Positions 49,520 through 58,492 of a DNA stretch of 64,000 bases are shown here, piece after piece. How positions within the stretch are numbered: the first letter of the stretch is position 1; the number at the start of each line of letters is the position of its first letter. Both the position numbers and the translations under genes were made by a program. The notes under the pieces were generated by a model. The model worked only from the letters and a program-made list of their open reading frames with translations, made no database searches and was not told where the DNA came from. This DNA is from Arthrobacter dokdonellae. GTDB taxonomy: Bacteria; Actinomycetota; Actinomycetes; Actinomycetales; Micrococcaceae. The stretch spans positions 3,534,001 through 3,598,000 of the forward strand of contig NZ_CP029642.1 in the NCBI RefSeq assembly GCF_003268655.1. Reading direction: 5' to 3'.

Positions 49520-49537
49520 CGGCGGGCAGTTCCGGCA
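49497..49537 (+). terminator. Hairpin enclosing the AhpD-like stop codon
   Basis: Two 16-base perfect arms (49497-49512 and 49522-49537) surround a 9-base loop that contains the TAA stop of the AhpD-like gene (49517-49519). The upstream arm is coding sequence (ELPAE end). No T-tract follows, so it may be a Rho-aided or mRNA-stabilising structure. Confidence 0.7.
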
Positions 49538-49670
49538 GCGCGCCTGCCACGACAGGAACGACGGCGCCCCAGCCTGCGCGACCATGGCGCCAAGCCCCCG
49601 CGCCAAGTTGCCGCGACAACGCCTCGCCAGCCCTCCACGCTTTCGAGCCCGCATGAAAAGGAACACTGGC

Positions 49671-50297
49671 ATGACGCAAAAGTTTGATGAGGCGTTCTGG
49701 AATGAACGCTACGGCAACCAAGGCAACATTTGGAGCGGCAAACCCAACCCGCAGCTCGTTGCCGAGGTCTCCTCACTGCCTCCAGGGACTGCCCTCGACG
49801 TCGGTTGCGGCGAAGGTGCCGACGCCATCTGGCTGGCCAAGCGCGGGTGGCGGGTGGTCGCGGTCGACATTTCTTCGGTGGCTCTGGCACGGGCCGCCGG
49901 GCATGCAGCCGGGCTTGGCCCGGACGGGTCGATCGAATGGGAGCACCACGACCTGCTCTCATGGGTTCCCCCGGCCGGGTCTTTTGACCTGGTGTCGGCC
50001 CAGTTCATGCAGCTGCCACGGACGGACCGTGAGCCACTGTTTGACCGGTTGGCCGCCGCCGTGGCACGCGGCGGTACGCTGCTGGTGGTGGGGCACGCGC
50101 CGTCGGACATTGACTCCGGCGCCCACCGACCGCGCCGAGCAGATGTCTTCTACACGGCGGAAGAGGCGGCGTCGGCACTGGACCCGGTGCTCTGGGACGT
50201 CCTGCTGACAGAATCCCGGGCGCGCCGATCCGCGGGAGACGGCGGTGGACCGGCCACCGTCCATGACGAGGTGATGCGCGCGGTCCGCCTGCCGTGA
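49671..50297 (+). CDS. Class I SAM-dependent methyltransferase (TehB-like)
   Basis: A 208-residue methyltransferase. It has WNERYGNQGNIWSGKPN near the start, the SAM-binding motif ALDVGCGEGADAIWLA (~40), VVAVDISSVALARA (~62) and the post-motif SFDLVSAQFMQLPR. The pattern fits the tellurite-resistance/thiopurine-type small-molecule methyltransferases. Substrate is unknown. ATG 49671 gives the usual N-terminus. The gap to the AhpD-like gene holds a GC-rich hairpin, so the two may be separate units. Confidence 0.88.
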   Translation: MTQKFDEAFWNERYGNQGNIWSGKPNPQLVAEVSSLPPGTALDVGCGEGADAIWLAKRGWRVVAVDISSVALARAAGHAAGLGPDGSIEWEHHDLLSWVPPAGSFDLVSAQFMQLPRTDREPLFDRLAAAVARGGTLLVVGHAPSDIDSGAHRPRRADVFYTAEEAASALDPVLWDVLLTESRARRSAGDGGGPATVHDEVMRAVRLP

Positions 50298-50442
50298 CCG
50301 GCGTCGTTGGACGACGACGGCGGTCCTTGCCCTCAATACTCAAAGGAACCTTTGCCGTTTGCGTTGGTAGGGACACGCGGGCACCGGCTGGAGCGCTGGG
50401 ACGGTTCGCCGGCGGACCTGCCAAGCGCGTTCCGTGGCCGTT

Positions 50443-52380
50443 TCAACGTCGTCGTCCGGGCCGCCTGCCGCGTGTTTGACCGGGCAGGGGCGGTGCGACC
50501 GAGGTGTAGCGGTGGCCTGTGGGCGTGGAGGTCGTGGTCCGGGGCAGCGACGCGTCGGGTGATTCGGCGTCGGGTGATTCGGCGCCGGGCGGCGGACCGT
50601 TGGCTGGCTCGGCCAGCCAGCCGGGGGCTTCCTTGGCCTGATTGCAAGCTGCGCAGAGGCCCTGGCCATTGGTGGTACTGGTGGGGCCGCCGGCGGCCCA
50701 CGACTTGATGTGGTCGTAGTGGCGGATGGGGGCTCCACAATACGGGTTGGCGCAGCGCTGGTATTGCAGGCGCAGGAATTCTTTCATCCCGTCGGGGAAG
50801 ATGCGGGCGCGGGAGTCCATGGTGAGCAGGGCTCCGCTGTCTGGGTGGGTGAAGAGCCGACGCAGCCACGTTCGGGGCGAAAAGCCGCGCCTGCCCGCAT
50901 TGGGTGCGTTCACCTCGTCGGGTCCGGTGCTCGCGCCATCACCGCCACCCTCCTGTCCGCTCATACTTCCCCCACCGGAGCCGTCTGGTCGGGCATCCAG
51001 AACCGGGTCGGAGACTTGAATGCCGAGGACCATGGCCCGGGCTTCGGGTGCCGGGATGGGCTCGTGGCCGACGATGATCGCCGGGTCGTTGGCGCCCTCG
51101 AAGAGCGCGCGGTCGGTCATGACGAGTTCGATCATGATGTCGGGTTCGGTGACGGTCGTACACAGGCCCGGACGTCGCGTCGGGGCCGTTTCGGCTGGTG
51201 CGTGCGGTATCGCGGGGCCTCGGTGGTAGCCCACAGTGCCGGCGCCGTCATCGCAGGGGATGTGTTGGGTGAGGCGGTGGATGAGGGCGTCGGCCATGAG
51301 CTGGCCGCGGCCGCGTTCGTCTCCGGCGGCGGTGGCGGTGTCGGCGGCCCGCGTGAGGGTTTTGAGGATCGTGACGCCGTGTTTGAGCGGAATGAGCGCG
51401 CTAAGCAGGGTCATCCCGTCCGCGGCCGGACGCAGAGAAACGTGACGTTCGGTAACGGCCTTGTCCCGGCGTTTGGTGAACACCTCAGGTTCGAGCCGGT
51501 AGGCGGCGTCCCGGGCGGCCGCCGCAAGTTCCTTCGAGCCCATGGCAGCCAGCTTGTCGTGGTCGGCGCTTATGAGGGCGTCGACCTCGGCACGGTGGTC
51601 GGCGGTGAGGAACACTGTCTCGGTCGCAACGATCCGGGCCCGGTCCTCCCCAATAATCCCGGCGGTGACGGCATCCATGGTGTGCGGGAGTTCGCGCACG
51701 AGGACGGCGGCGAGTTCGGCGAGCTGGCGGCCGCGGTAACCGGATTCGTGCCGGGCGAACCCGATCTGGAGCCCGACGCCCTTGCCGAGCTTGTCCTTGG
51801 GGACTCCCGCGCGGGCCTGGCTGAGGCGCTGCTGGGCGGTGAACAGCGCCTCGGCCTGGATTTGTGCGGCTGCGAGCGCGTTCTTGGCTTCCTCCAGTCC
51901 TGCGATGACGTCAATCAGGGCGGCCCCGGACACTGCGTCGACCACGGCCGGGTCAAAACCCTGGGCGGTGACGGTGCCGCCGAACGCGCTCACCACCGCG
52001 GTGGCTTCACCGGCGAGCCTCCCCGCCTTGGTCGCCGCGGCCTTGCAGGCCCCGGCATGTGCGGCCGCCCGCTCCACGAAGGCGGCCGCACGGCCTTCCC
52101 GCAAGCCCTTTTCGAAGAGGTCCGCGGCGGCCACTGCGCGTTCCCTGGCCCGGGCGGCAAGCTCGTGGGCCAGGGCTGCGTCCAGCTGGGCGAGAACGGC
52201 GGGGTCGAAAAACCCGCCACACACCCCCACCAAGGCCCGCGCTGCGTCCGCCACATCGTCGGCCGCACCAGCAGAGCGTGCCAAAGCAGGACTGACGTCT
52301 GGCACCATGCCAAGAATCGCACTGGCCTCAGACGGGTCAGGGGAAACGCCGGCGTCGTCCTGCCACTCCGGTGCAGCCAT
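50443..52380 (-). CDS. DUF222/HNH endonuclease-domain protein
   Basis: A 645-residue protein. Residues ~60-430 form the DUF222 helical region, common in Actinobacteria and often multi-copy. A Pro/Gly-rich linker follows, then an HNH motif near residues 555-600: RCANPYCGAPIRHYDHIKSW, TTNGQGLCAACNQAKE, with paired CxxC zinc ligands. Such genes resemble homing or mobile-associated nucleases but their role is not established. ATG 52380 is chosen because GGGGG lies six bases upstream; the longer frame from 52575 adds a non-conserved N-terminus. Confidence 0.88.
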   Translation of the reverse strand: MAAPEWQDDAGVSPDPSEASAILGMVPDVSPALARSAGAADDVADAARALVGVCGGFFDPAVLAQLDAALAHELAARARERAVAAADLFEKGLREGRAAAFVERAAAHAGACKAAATKAGRLAGEATAVVSAFGGTVTAQGFDPAVVDAVSGAALIDVIAGLEEAKNALAAAQIQAEALFTAQQRLSQARAGVPKDKLGKGVGLQIGFARHESGYRGRQLAELAAVLVRELPHTMDAVTAGIIGEDRARIVATETVFLTADHRAEVDALISADHDKLAAMGSKELAAAARDAAYRLEPEVFTKRRDKAVTERHVSLRPAADGMTLLSALIPLKHGVTILKTLTRAADTATAAGDERGRGQLMADALIHRLTQHIPCDDGAGTVGYHRGPAIPHAPAETAPTRRPGLCTTVTEPDIMIELVMTDRALFEGANDPAIIVGHEPIPAPEARAMVLGIQVSDPVLDARPDGSGGGSMSGQEGGGDGASTGPDEVNAPNAGRRGFSPRTWLRRLFTHPDSGALLTMDSRARIFPDGMKEFLRLQYQRCANPYCGAPIRHYDHIKSWAAGGPTSTTNGQGLCAACNQAKEAPGWLAEPANGPPPGAESPDAESPDASLPRTTTSTPTGHRYTSVAPPLPGQTRGRRPGRRR

Positions 52381-52723
52381 GGCACACCCCCTGCCCGTCC
52401 AGTTCAGCCCGTCATCCGGTAAGTAGAAAAAATGTTCGGAAGCCAATAACTTCCGTGGTTTCTTCAAGCCTAGGACGAGGGACCCGCCCGGAAGCTTCAG
52501 GCAGCGCCAAAAGTCAACAACCACCCGCCCGGACCCTACTGTGGAGGACTCAAGTGGCAAGGCACTTGGGCGCAAGCCACGGCGGCAGCACGTACTCGGC
52601 GGCCTGCTGAAGACGAGGACTCAACAGGTGCCGACCAGCCGTCACCGAGAAACCCGACCGGCCGTCACCCCGAGACACCCAAGCCGGCTGCACGCCGCAG
52701 GCACCTCTGCGCAAACGGGTCCG
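52381..52723. other. Intergenic region with an imperfect tandem repeat
   Basis: The 343 bases between the HNH gene start and the GNAT pseudogene stop hold no gene. CCGACCAGCCGTCACCGAGA (52631-52650) is repeated imperfectly at 52654-52675 with a two-base insertion. The AT-richer AAAAAATG-type stretch near 52430 may belong to the HNH-gene promoter. Confidence 0.45.
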
Positions 52724-53226
52724 CTAAAGGACCAGCTTGAATCCCGCGTGCGAGTGCACAAAGCCCAACCGCTCGTAAAATCGGTGCGCGTCGTGCCTGG
52801 ACAGGTTGGAGGTAAGTTGGACCAGGGCCGCGCCGCGGCGCCGGGCCTCCGCAACTGCCCATTCCATCATGGCGGAGCCGAGCCCATTGCCGCGCATGCG
52901 ATCGTCCACCCGGACGGCCTCTACCTGCAGACGGGTGGCACCGCCGCGGGCCCATCCCGGCAGGAGAGTCAGCTGCATGGTTGCCACCACTGACCGGCGT
53001 CGTCATCAACCACGCACAGCAAGTGCGCCGGGTCGGCGTCAATGGCATGGAAGGCCGCCAGACACGGGGCCCGACGTTCGGGCGCGGCAGAATCGACGGC
53101 GGCTCGCAGCTGGTCCCGGGCCATCAAGTCCACGATGGGGCCGACGTCGGATTCGACGGCCCTGCGAAGCCGGAAATGCTGGTCTGCGAGCGGGAAACGT
53201 GCCAGCACCGCGTTAGCCGCTGTCAT
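52724..53226 (-). pseudogene. GNAT acetyltransferase with a one-base frameshift
   Basis: Two adjacent frames together give one GNAT protein of about 167 residues. The N-terminal part (from ATG 53226) reads MTAANAVLARFPLADQHF...DDDAG and then leaves frame at ~52990. The C-terminal part reads VVATMQLTLLPG, RMRGNGLGSAMMEWA (the acetyl-CoA Q/RxxGxG/A loop) and HRFYERLGFVHSHAGFKLVL. At the junction the minus strand has CAGTGGTGG; one more G after CAG would restore GQVVATMQ. It is therefore either a real inactivating deletion or a sequencing error. Confidence 0.85.
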
Positions 53227-53417
53227 GGACCCATCTTCCCAGACCCCCGCGGACGACGGCGGCCGCCAGGAACGCGCCAACGAACACCGTCTGCTCGACC
53301 CCGGTGCCACCCGGCCCAAGACGGTCCCGGGACGGGCCCGGCAGTCATCACGTCCACTCGAGATGACACGAGGCATCCGCACCGTGTACCTATGGAACAC
53401 CACATGAAAGGTTCCCC

Positions 53418-54451
53418 ATGACCCGACTGATCGTCCTGCTCGCCGTCCTTGCGGTTGCGGGCATGGCCGTCTCAGCCACCGCCGCCTGGTTTTCCCGCCG
53501 GAAGGCCCCGAGGGCCATCACCGCCGGCGCCGGAAGGCCCCGAGGGCCATCACCGCCGGCCCGGCGGCGGCGCCCAAGTCCGCCGAGGACCGGGCCATGC
53601 TGGCGGCGCAGCTGCGGGCTGTGGCCGGCATCGCCTTCGCCATAGTCATGTTCACGGCTCTGTTCCGCGTTTCCATCGGGGTGACAGGGCAAGTGGGGCT
53701 GCCCCTCGCACTGACGGCAGGAGTGTCTGCAAGCGGCGGATTGCTGCTGTATTCGACCCTCCCTGCCGGCAGCCGCCAGACCGCCAGCCGTCAGACCGGC
53801 ACACGCAACGCCCCCAGGGACCGGGCCCTCCTGAAACCCCGAGCCCTGGCACTGCCGCTGGCCGCGCTGCTTGCCCATGTGGCCCTTCTGGTGGCGACGG
53901 GCCTGACCTCGTCCCCGGACAGCCGGGGCCGCTACCGCGTGCTGGCCGTCGCGGATGCCACCTCCGGCAGCGCGGCCACCCCGTACCCCGGCTGGTACTA
54001 CGGGGTCCCGCTGATGCTCGTCACCCTGGTTCTGGCGGGCACGGCATTGCTGGCCCTGCGCCGCATTGCCGGCACGCCCGCCCTGCCCGATCCCCGCATG
54101 GCGGCCCTGGACCGGCGCTGGCGCGAAATATCCGCCCGCGTGGTGCTCCGGCTCGCCACCGGCGCGCTGCTCGGCTACTGTGGCGGCACCGCGGCATTGG
54201 CCGGGCAGGCCATGGTCAACGTTGCCTGGCACGACGCCGGCGGCCACCTCCAGCCGCTGCTCGCCTTAGGCATCGCCACAGGTGCGCTGGGAGTGCTGCT
54301 GGCCGTGGCCGGCGTCGTACTTTTGGTGCTGGCGGCCCGGGGTGCGCTGACCATCCGGTCCGGGGCGCGCACGCCCAGGCCGGCCGCCGCCCGTGCGCCC
54401 CGGACCGCCGCCCGTGCGCCCCACCCCGCAAAAGGGCCGGCAGACCAATGA
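53418..54451 (+). pseudogene. Membrane protein frameshifted by a 32-bp tandem duplication
   Basis: The gene starts at ATG 53418 (MTRLIVLLAVLAVAGMAVSA, a signal anchor) but loses frame inside an exact 32-bp duplication at 53497-53560. The true downstream frame continues from about 53561 with MLAAQLRAVAGIAFAIVMF and has about five membrane segments and a basic Pro/Ala tail. Removing one 32-bp copy rejoins both parts in one frame as a ~335-residue membrane protein. The function of this protein is unknown. It stops 20 bases before hrpA. Confidence 0.85.
53497..53560. repeat. Exact 32-bp tandem duplication
   Basis: Positions 53497-53528 and 53529-53560 are identical (starts GCCGGAAGGCCCC, ends CACCGCCGGC). 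Each unit is GC-rich with short internal CCGGC/GCCGG symmetry, a good substrate for replication slippage. The length is not a multiple of three, so it breaks the surrounding gene. Confidence 0.97.
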
Positions 54452-54472
54452 CGGCATAAACTGGACGGCACC

Positions 54473-57400
54473 ATGACTTTGACTATCTCCTACCCCGCCG
54501 CGCTGCCCGTCTCGGAGCGCCGCGAGGACCTCATGGCCGCCATCGCCGCCAACCAGGTCACCATCATCGCCGGCGAGACAGGCTCCGGAAAGACCACCCA
54601 GATCCCCAAAATGTGCGTGGAACTGGGGCTGGCGGACAAGGGCCTGATCGGCCACACCCAGCCGCGCCGCCTCGCCGCGCGCACGGTGGCCGAGCGCATC
54701 GCCAGCGAACTCGACGTCAAGGTCGGCGAAGAAGTGGGCTTCCAGGTCCGCTTCACCGGCCACGTGGGCCCGGCGACCAAGATCAAGCTCATGACCGACG
54801 GCATCCTGCTCGCGGAAATCCAGCGCGACAAGCTCCTGCGCAAATACTCCGTCATCATCATCGACGAGGCCCACGAGCGCTCCCTGAACATCGACTTCAT
54901 CCTCGGCTACCTGCGCCAGATCCTGCCCCAGCGCCCGGACATGAAGGTCATCATCACCTCGGCCACGATCGACCCCGAGCGATTCGCCGAACACTTCGCC
55001 TCCCCGGACGGACCGGCGCCCATCATCGAAGTCTCCGGGCGCACCTTCCCCGTGGAAATCCGCTACCGCCCCTTGAGCGGCCCTGCTTCCGGGGAGGACG
55101 ACGACGAAATCGGCTCGGGCGCGGACCGGAACCGACACGGGGGGAACCGGGAAGACGGGGGCAACAGCGAGGAGGACCGGGACCCGCTCGACGCCGTGTG
55201 CGACGCCGTGGACGAGCTCTCCCGCGAGGCGCCCGGGGACATCCTCATCTTCTTCTCCGGCGAGCGCGAAATCCGGGACGCCGCCGAGGCGCTGCGCGGC
55301 CGGATCAAGTCTAACCCGCGACTGCGCGACGCCGAAATCCTCCCCTTGTTTGCGCGGCTCTCCCTGGCGGAGCAGCACGCCGTGTTCACGCCTGGCTCGC
55401 GCCGCCGGATCGTCTTGGCCACCAATGTGGCCGAAACCTCACTGACGGTGCCCGGCATCAAGTACGTGATCGACCCCGGCACGGCGCGCATCTCACGCTA
55501 CTCGCACCGGACCAAGGTCCAGCGCCTGCCCATCGAGCGCGTCTCCCAGGCCTCGGCCAACCAGCGCTCGGGCCGCTGCGGCCGCGTGTCCGACGGCATC
55601 TGCATCCGCCTGTACTCGGAGGAGGACTTCACGGCCCGCAGCGAATTCACCGACCCGGAAATCCTGCGCACCAACCTGGCCGCCGTCATCCTGCAAATGA
55701 CCGCCATGGGCGTGGCCCAGGGGCCCAAGGACGTGGAGAAGTTCCCGTTCGTGCAGCCGCCGGACTCCCGCGCCATCGCCGACGGCGTCACCCTCCTGCG
55801 CGAATTGGGCGCGCTAACAGCCCAAGGCGGCATCACCGGCGTCGGGCGCCAACTCTCCCAACTGCCGGTGGACCCGCGGCTGGGCCGGATGATCGTGGAG
55901 GCCGCCAAACGCGGCGTGGCCGCGGAGGTCATGGTGCTTGCGGCCGCGCTCACCATCCAGGACCCGCGCGAGCGCCCCACGGACAAGCAGCAGCTGGCCA
56001 CGGAAAAGCACAAGCGCTTCGTGGATGCGAATTCCGACTTCACCGGCTTCCTGAACCTGTGGCGCTACATTAAGGAGAAGCAGGCCGAGCTGTCCTCCAG
56101 CGCGTTCCGGCGCCTGTGCAAGGCCGAGTTCATCAACTACCTGCGGGTGCGCGAGTGGCAGGACCTGTTCACCCAGCTCAAGCAGATGGGCAAGTCGCTG
56201 GACATCAAGGTCTCCGGCAACGACATTGACCCGGTGGCCAACCACGACGCGATCCACATGTCCCTGCTGGCCGGGCTGCTGAGCCACATCGGCCTCTACG
56301 ACCAGCGAAGGCGCGAGTACGCCGGCGCTCGCGGCACGAAGTTCATGGTGTTCCCGGGCTCGGCGCTGTTCAAGAAGTCCCCGGACTGGGTCATGGCCGC
56401 CGAGCTCGTGGAGACGTCCCGGCTTTGGGCGCGGGTGGCGGCGAAGTTCGACCCCCTGTGGGCCGAGCAGGTGGCCCCGGACCTGGTGAAGCGCACGTAC
56501 AGCGAGCCGCACTGGTCCAAGAAAATGGGATCCGTCATGGCGCACGAAAAGGTGACCCTCTACGGGGTGCCGATTGTGCCGGACCGCCGCATCCACTACG
56601 GGCGGATCGACCCCGAGCTCAGCCGCGAGCTGTTCATCCGCCACGCACTGGTGGAAGGCGACTGGCACACGAACCACAAGTTCTTCCACCGCAACAAGGC
56701 GCTGCTGGCCGAGGTGGAGGAACTGGAAACCCGCATGCGCCGCCGCGACCTGCGCGTGGACGACGAGTCCCTCTTTGAGTTTTACGACGAGCGCGTGGGC
56801 GCCGACGTCGTCTCCGAGCGGCACTTCGACAAGTGGTGGAAGAATGCCCGCCACGAGAATCCGGCCCTGCTGGACTTTGACACGCACGTGGTCATGGCCG
56901 AGGAGCCGGAGCTGGACGAGGCCGCCTTCCCCAAGACCTGGACCGCGGGCGAATTTGAGCTGCCCCTCTCCTACGAGTTCCACCCCACCGCGCCCGGCTC
57001 CGTCCCCGACCCGTCCGACGGCGTGACCGTGCAGGTGCCGCTGCTGTTCCTGAACCAGCTGCACGAGGCCCCCTTCAGGTGGCAGATTCCCGGGCTGCGG
57101 GCCGAGCTGGTGACGGCCCTGATCAAGTCCCTGCCCAAGGCCGTACGCAAGAACTTCATCCCGGCACCGGACGTGGGCAGGCAGGCCGCCGCAGCGCTGG
57201 CCGCAGACTTTGACCCTGGCGTGGACCCGCTGGAGCCGTCGCTGGAACTAGCCCTGCGCCGGATCAAGGGACACATCATTCCACCGGGATCGTGGAACTG
57301 GGACGCGGTGCCGTCCCACCTGCGCATGACCTTTTCCGTGGTGGACAAGGACGGCCGCATCCTGGAGGAGGGCCAGGACCTTGCGGCGCTCCAGTCGCAG

Positions 57401-58492
57401 CTGGCGGGGGCAACGCGGCGGGCCATTGCCGAACAGCTGGGGGCCACGCCGAAGACGGCGCAGTCCGGGCGTCCGCCGTTGGGCGGACCCAAGGGCGGCC
57501 CGGGCGGCCCGGGCGGCCCAGGCGCAAAGACCGGCAGGGCCCGGGCCGGGACCACCGTGGCAGGCGCGGCGCCGTCGGGTGCCGGGAACCCGGCGTCGGG
57601 CCCTGACACGGAGACCTCCGGCATTCAGGAACGCTCGGGGCTCACCGGCTGGAGCGTCGGAGCGCTGCCGCGCGAGGTGAAACGGCTCGTGTCCGGGCAC
57701 ACCGTGACGGGCTACCCGGCGCTGGTGGACGAGGGCGCCACGGCCGGGGTCCGCGTGTTCCAGCGGCAGGATGCGCAGGAATCGGCCATGCGCGCGGGCG
57801 TCATCCGCCTGCTGGCGCTGCGGGTGCCCTCGCCGGACCGGTATATCCTGGACCACCTGAGCAATACCGAGAAGCTGACCTTCAGCCAGAACCCGCACGG
57901 ATCGGTGACAGACCTGATTGCCGACTGCACGCTCGCCACCATCGACAAGCTCACGCCAGCCGCGCTGCCGTGGAACGAGGCGGAGTTCAACGCCCTGTAT
58001 GACACGGTGCGGGCGGAACTGATTGACACGGTGTTCACGGTGACGGCCGTCGTCGAACGTGTCCTTGCCTCCAAGCTGCGCATCGACAAGGCGCTGGGGG
58101 CAAGCAACAGCCTGCCGCTGATCAGCGCGCTGAACGACATCAGGCAGCAGCTGGACCTGCTGGTGTACCCCGGCTTCGTGGCGAAGACTGGCTACGCCCA
58201 GCTCAGCCAGCTGCCGCGCTACCTGGCCGCGATCGAGCGGCGGCTGGAGAAGCTGCCGTCCAACGTGGCCCGGGACGGGCAGTCGATGGCCGCGGTGCAG
58301 CGGCTGGAGGACGAGTACGACGACGCCATGGCGGCCCTGCTGCCCGGCCAGCGGTCCACCGCGGGATTGGAGCACGTCCGCTGGATGCTCGAGGAACTGC
58401 GCGTAAGCCTGTTCGCGGTGGAGCTGGGGACGGCCTATTCCGTTTCCGAAAAGCGGATCCGCGTGGCCCTGTCAAAGGCGATGGCCGGCTGA
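54473..58492 (+). CDS. hrpA: ATP-dependent RNA helicase HrpA
   Basis: A 1339-residue DEAH-box helicase. Walker A is GETGSGKTT (~34), motif II DEAHERS (~133), motif III SATI (~163) and motif VI QRSGRCGRV (~365). The HA2/OB-type domains follow, and the long C-terminal extension typical of bacterial HrpA runs past residue 700. A Gly/Pro-rich low-complexity linker (GGPKGGPGGPGG) sits near residue 1005. An acidic/Gly insertion near 205-230 is extra. HrpA helps rescue stalled ribosomes and processes mRNA in E. coli. It ends inside a 16-base palindrome and overlaps the convergent MFS gene by 58 bases. Confidence 0.95.
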   Translation: MTLTISYPAALPVSERREDLMAAIAANQVTIIAGETGSGKTTQIPKMCVELGLADKGLIGHTQPRRLAARTVAERIASELDVKVGEEVGFQVRFTGHVGPATKIKLMTDGILLAEIQRDKLLRKYSVIIIDEAHERSLNIDFILGYLRQILPQRPDMKVIITSATIDPERFAEHFASPDGPAPIIEVSGRTFPVEIRYRPLSGPASGEDDDEIGSGADRNRHGGNREDGGNSEEDRDPLDAVCDAVDELSREAPGDILIFFSGEREIRDAAEALRGRIKSNPRLRDAEILPLFARLSLAEQHAVFTPGSRRRIVLATNVAETSLTVPGIKYVIDPGTARISRYSHRTKVQRLPIERVSQASANQRSGRCGRVSDGICIRLYSEEDFTARSEFTDPEILRTNLAAVILQMTAMGVAQGPKDVEKFPFVQPPDSRAIADGVTLLRELGALTAQGGITGVGRQLSQLPVDPRLGRMIVEAAKRGVAAEVMVLAAALTIQDPRERPTDKQQLATEKHKRFVDANSDFTGFLNLWRYIKEKQAELSSSAFRRLCKAEFINYLRVREWQDLFTQLKQMGKSLDIKVSGNDIDPVANHDAIHMSLLAGLLSHIGLYDQRRREYAGARGTKFMVFPGSALFKKSPDWVMAAELVETSRLWARVAAKFDPLWAEQVAPDLVKRTYSEPHWSKKMGSVMAHEKVTLYGVPIVPDRRIHYGRIDPELSRELFIRHALVEGDWHTNHKFFHRNKALLAEVEELETRMRRRDLRVDDESLFEFYDERVGADVVSERHFDKWWKNARHENPALLDFDTHVVMAEEPELDEAAFPKTWTAGEFELPLSYEFHPTAPGSVPDPSDGVTVQVPLLFLNQLHEAPFRWQIPGLRAELVTALIKSLPKAVRKNFIPAPDVGRQAAAALAADFDPGVDPLEPSLELALRRIKGHIIPPGSWNWDAVPSHLRMTFSVVDKDGRILEEGQDLAALQSQLAGATRRAIAEQLGATPKTAQSGRPPLGGPKGGPGGPGGPGAKTGRARAGTTVAGAAPSGAGNPASGPDTETSGIQERSGLTGWSVGALPREVKRLVSGHTVTGYPALVDEGATAGVRVFQRQDAQESAMRAGVIRLLALRVPSPDRYILDHLSNTEKLTFSQNPHGSVTDLIADCTLATIDKLTPAALPWNEAEFNALYDTVRAELIDTVFTVTAVVERVLASKLRIDKALGASNSLPLISALNDIRQQLDLLVYPGFVAKTGYAQLSQLPRYLAAIERRLEKLPSNVARDGQSMAAVQRLEDEYDDAMAALLPGQRSTAGLEHVRWMLEELRVSLFAVELGTAYSVSEKRIRVALSKAMAG

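Noticed and set aside
50443..52380. HNH gene as a homing element or new defence system
   Set aside because: DUF222/HNH proteins are abundant and single-standing in Actinobacteria; no partner gene, intron or insertion boundary is visible.
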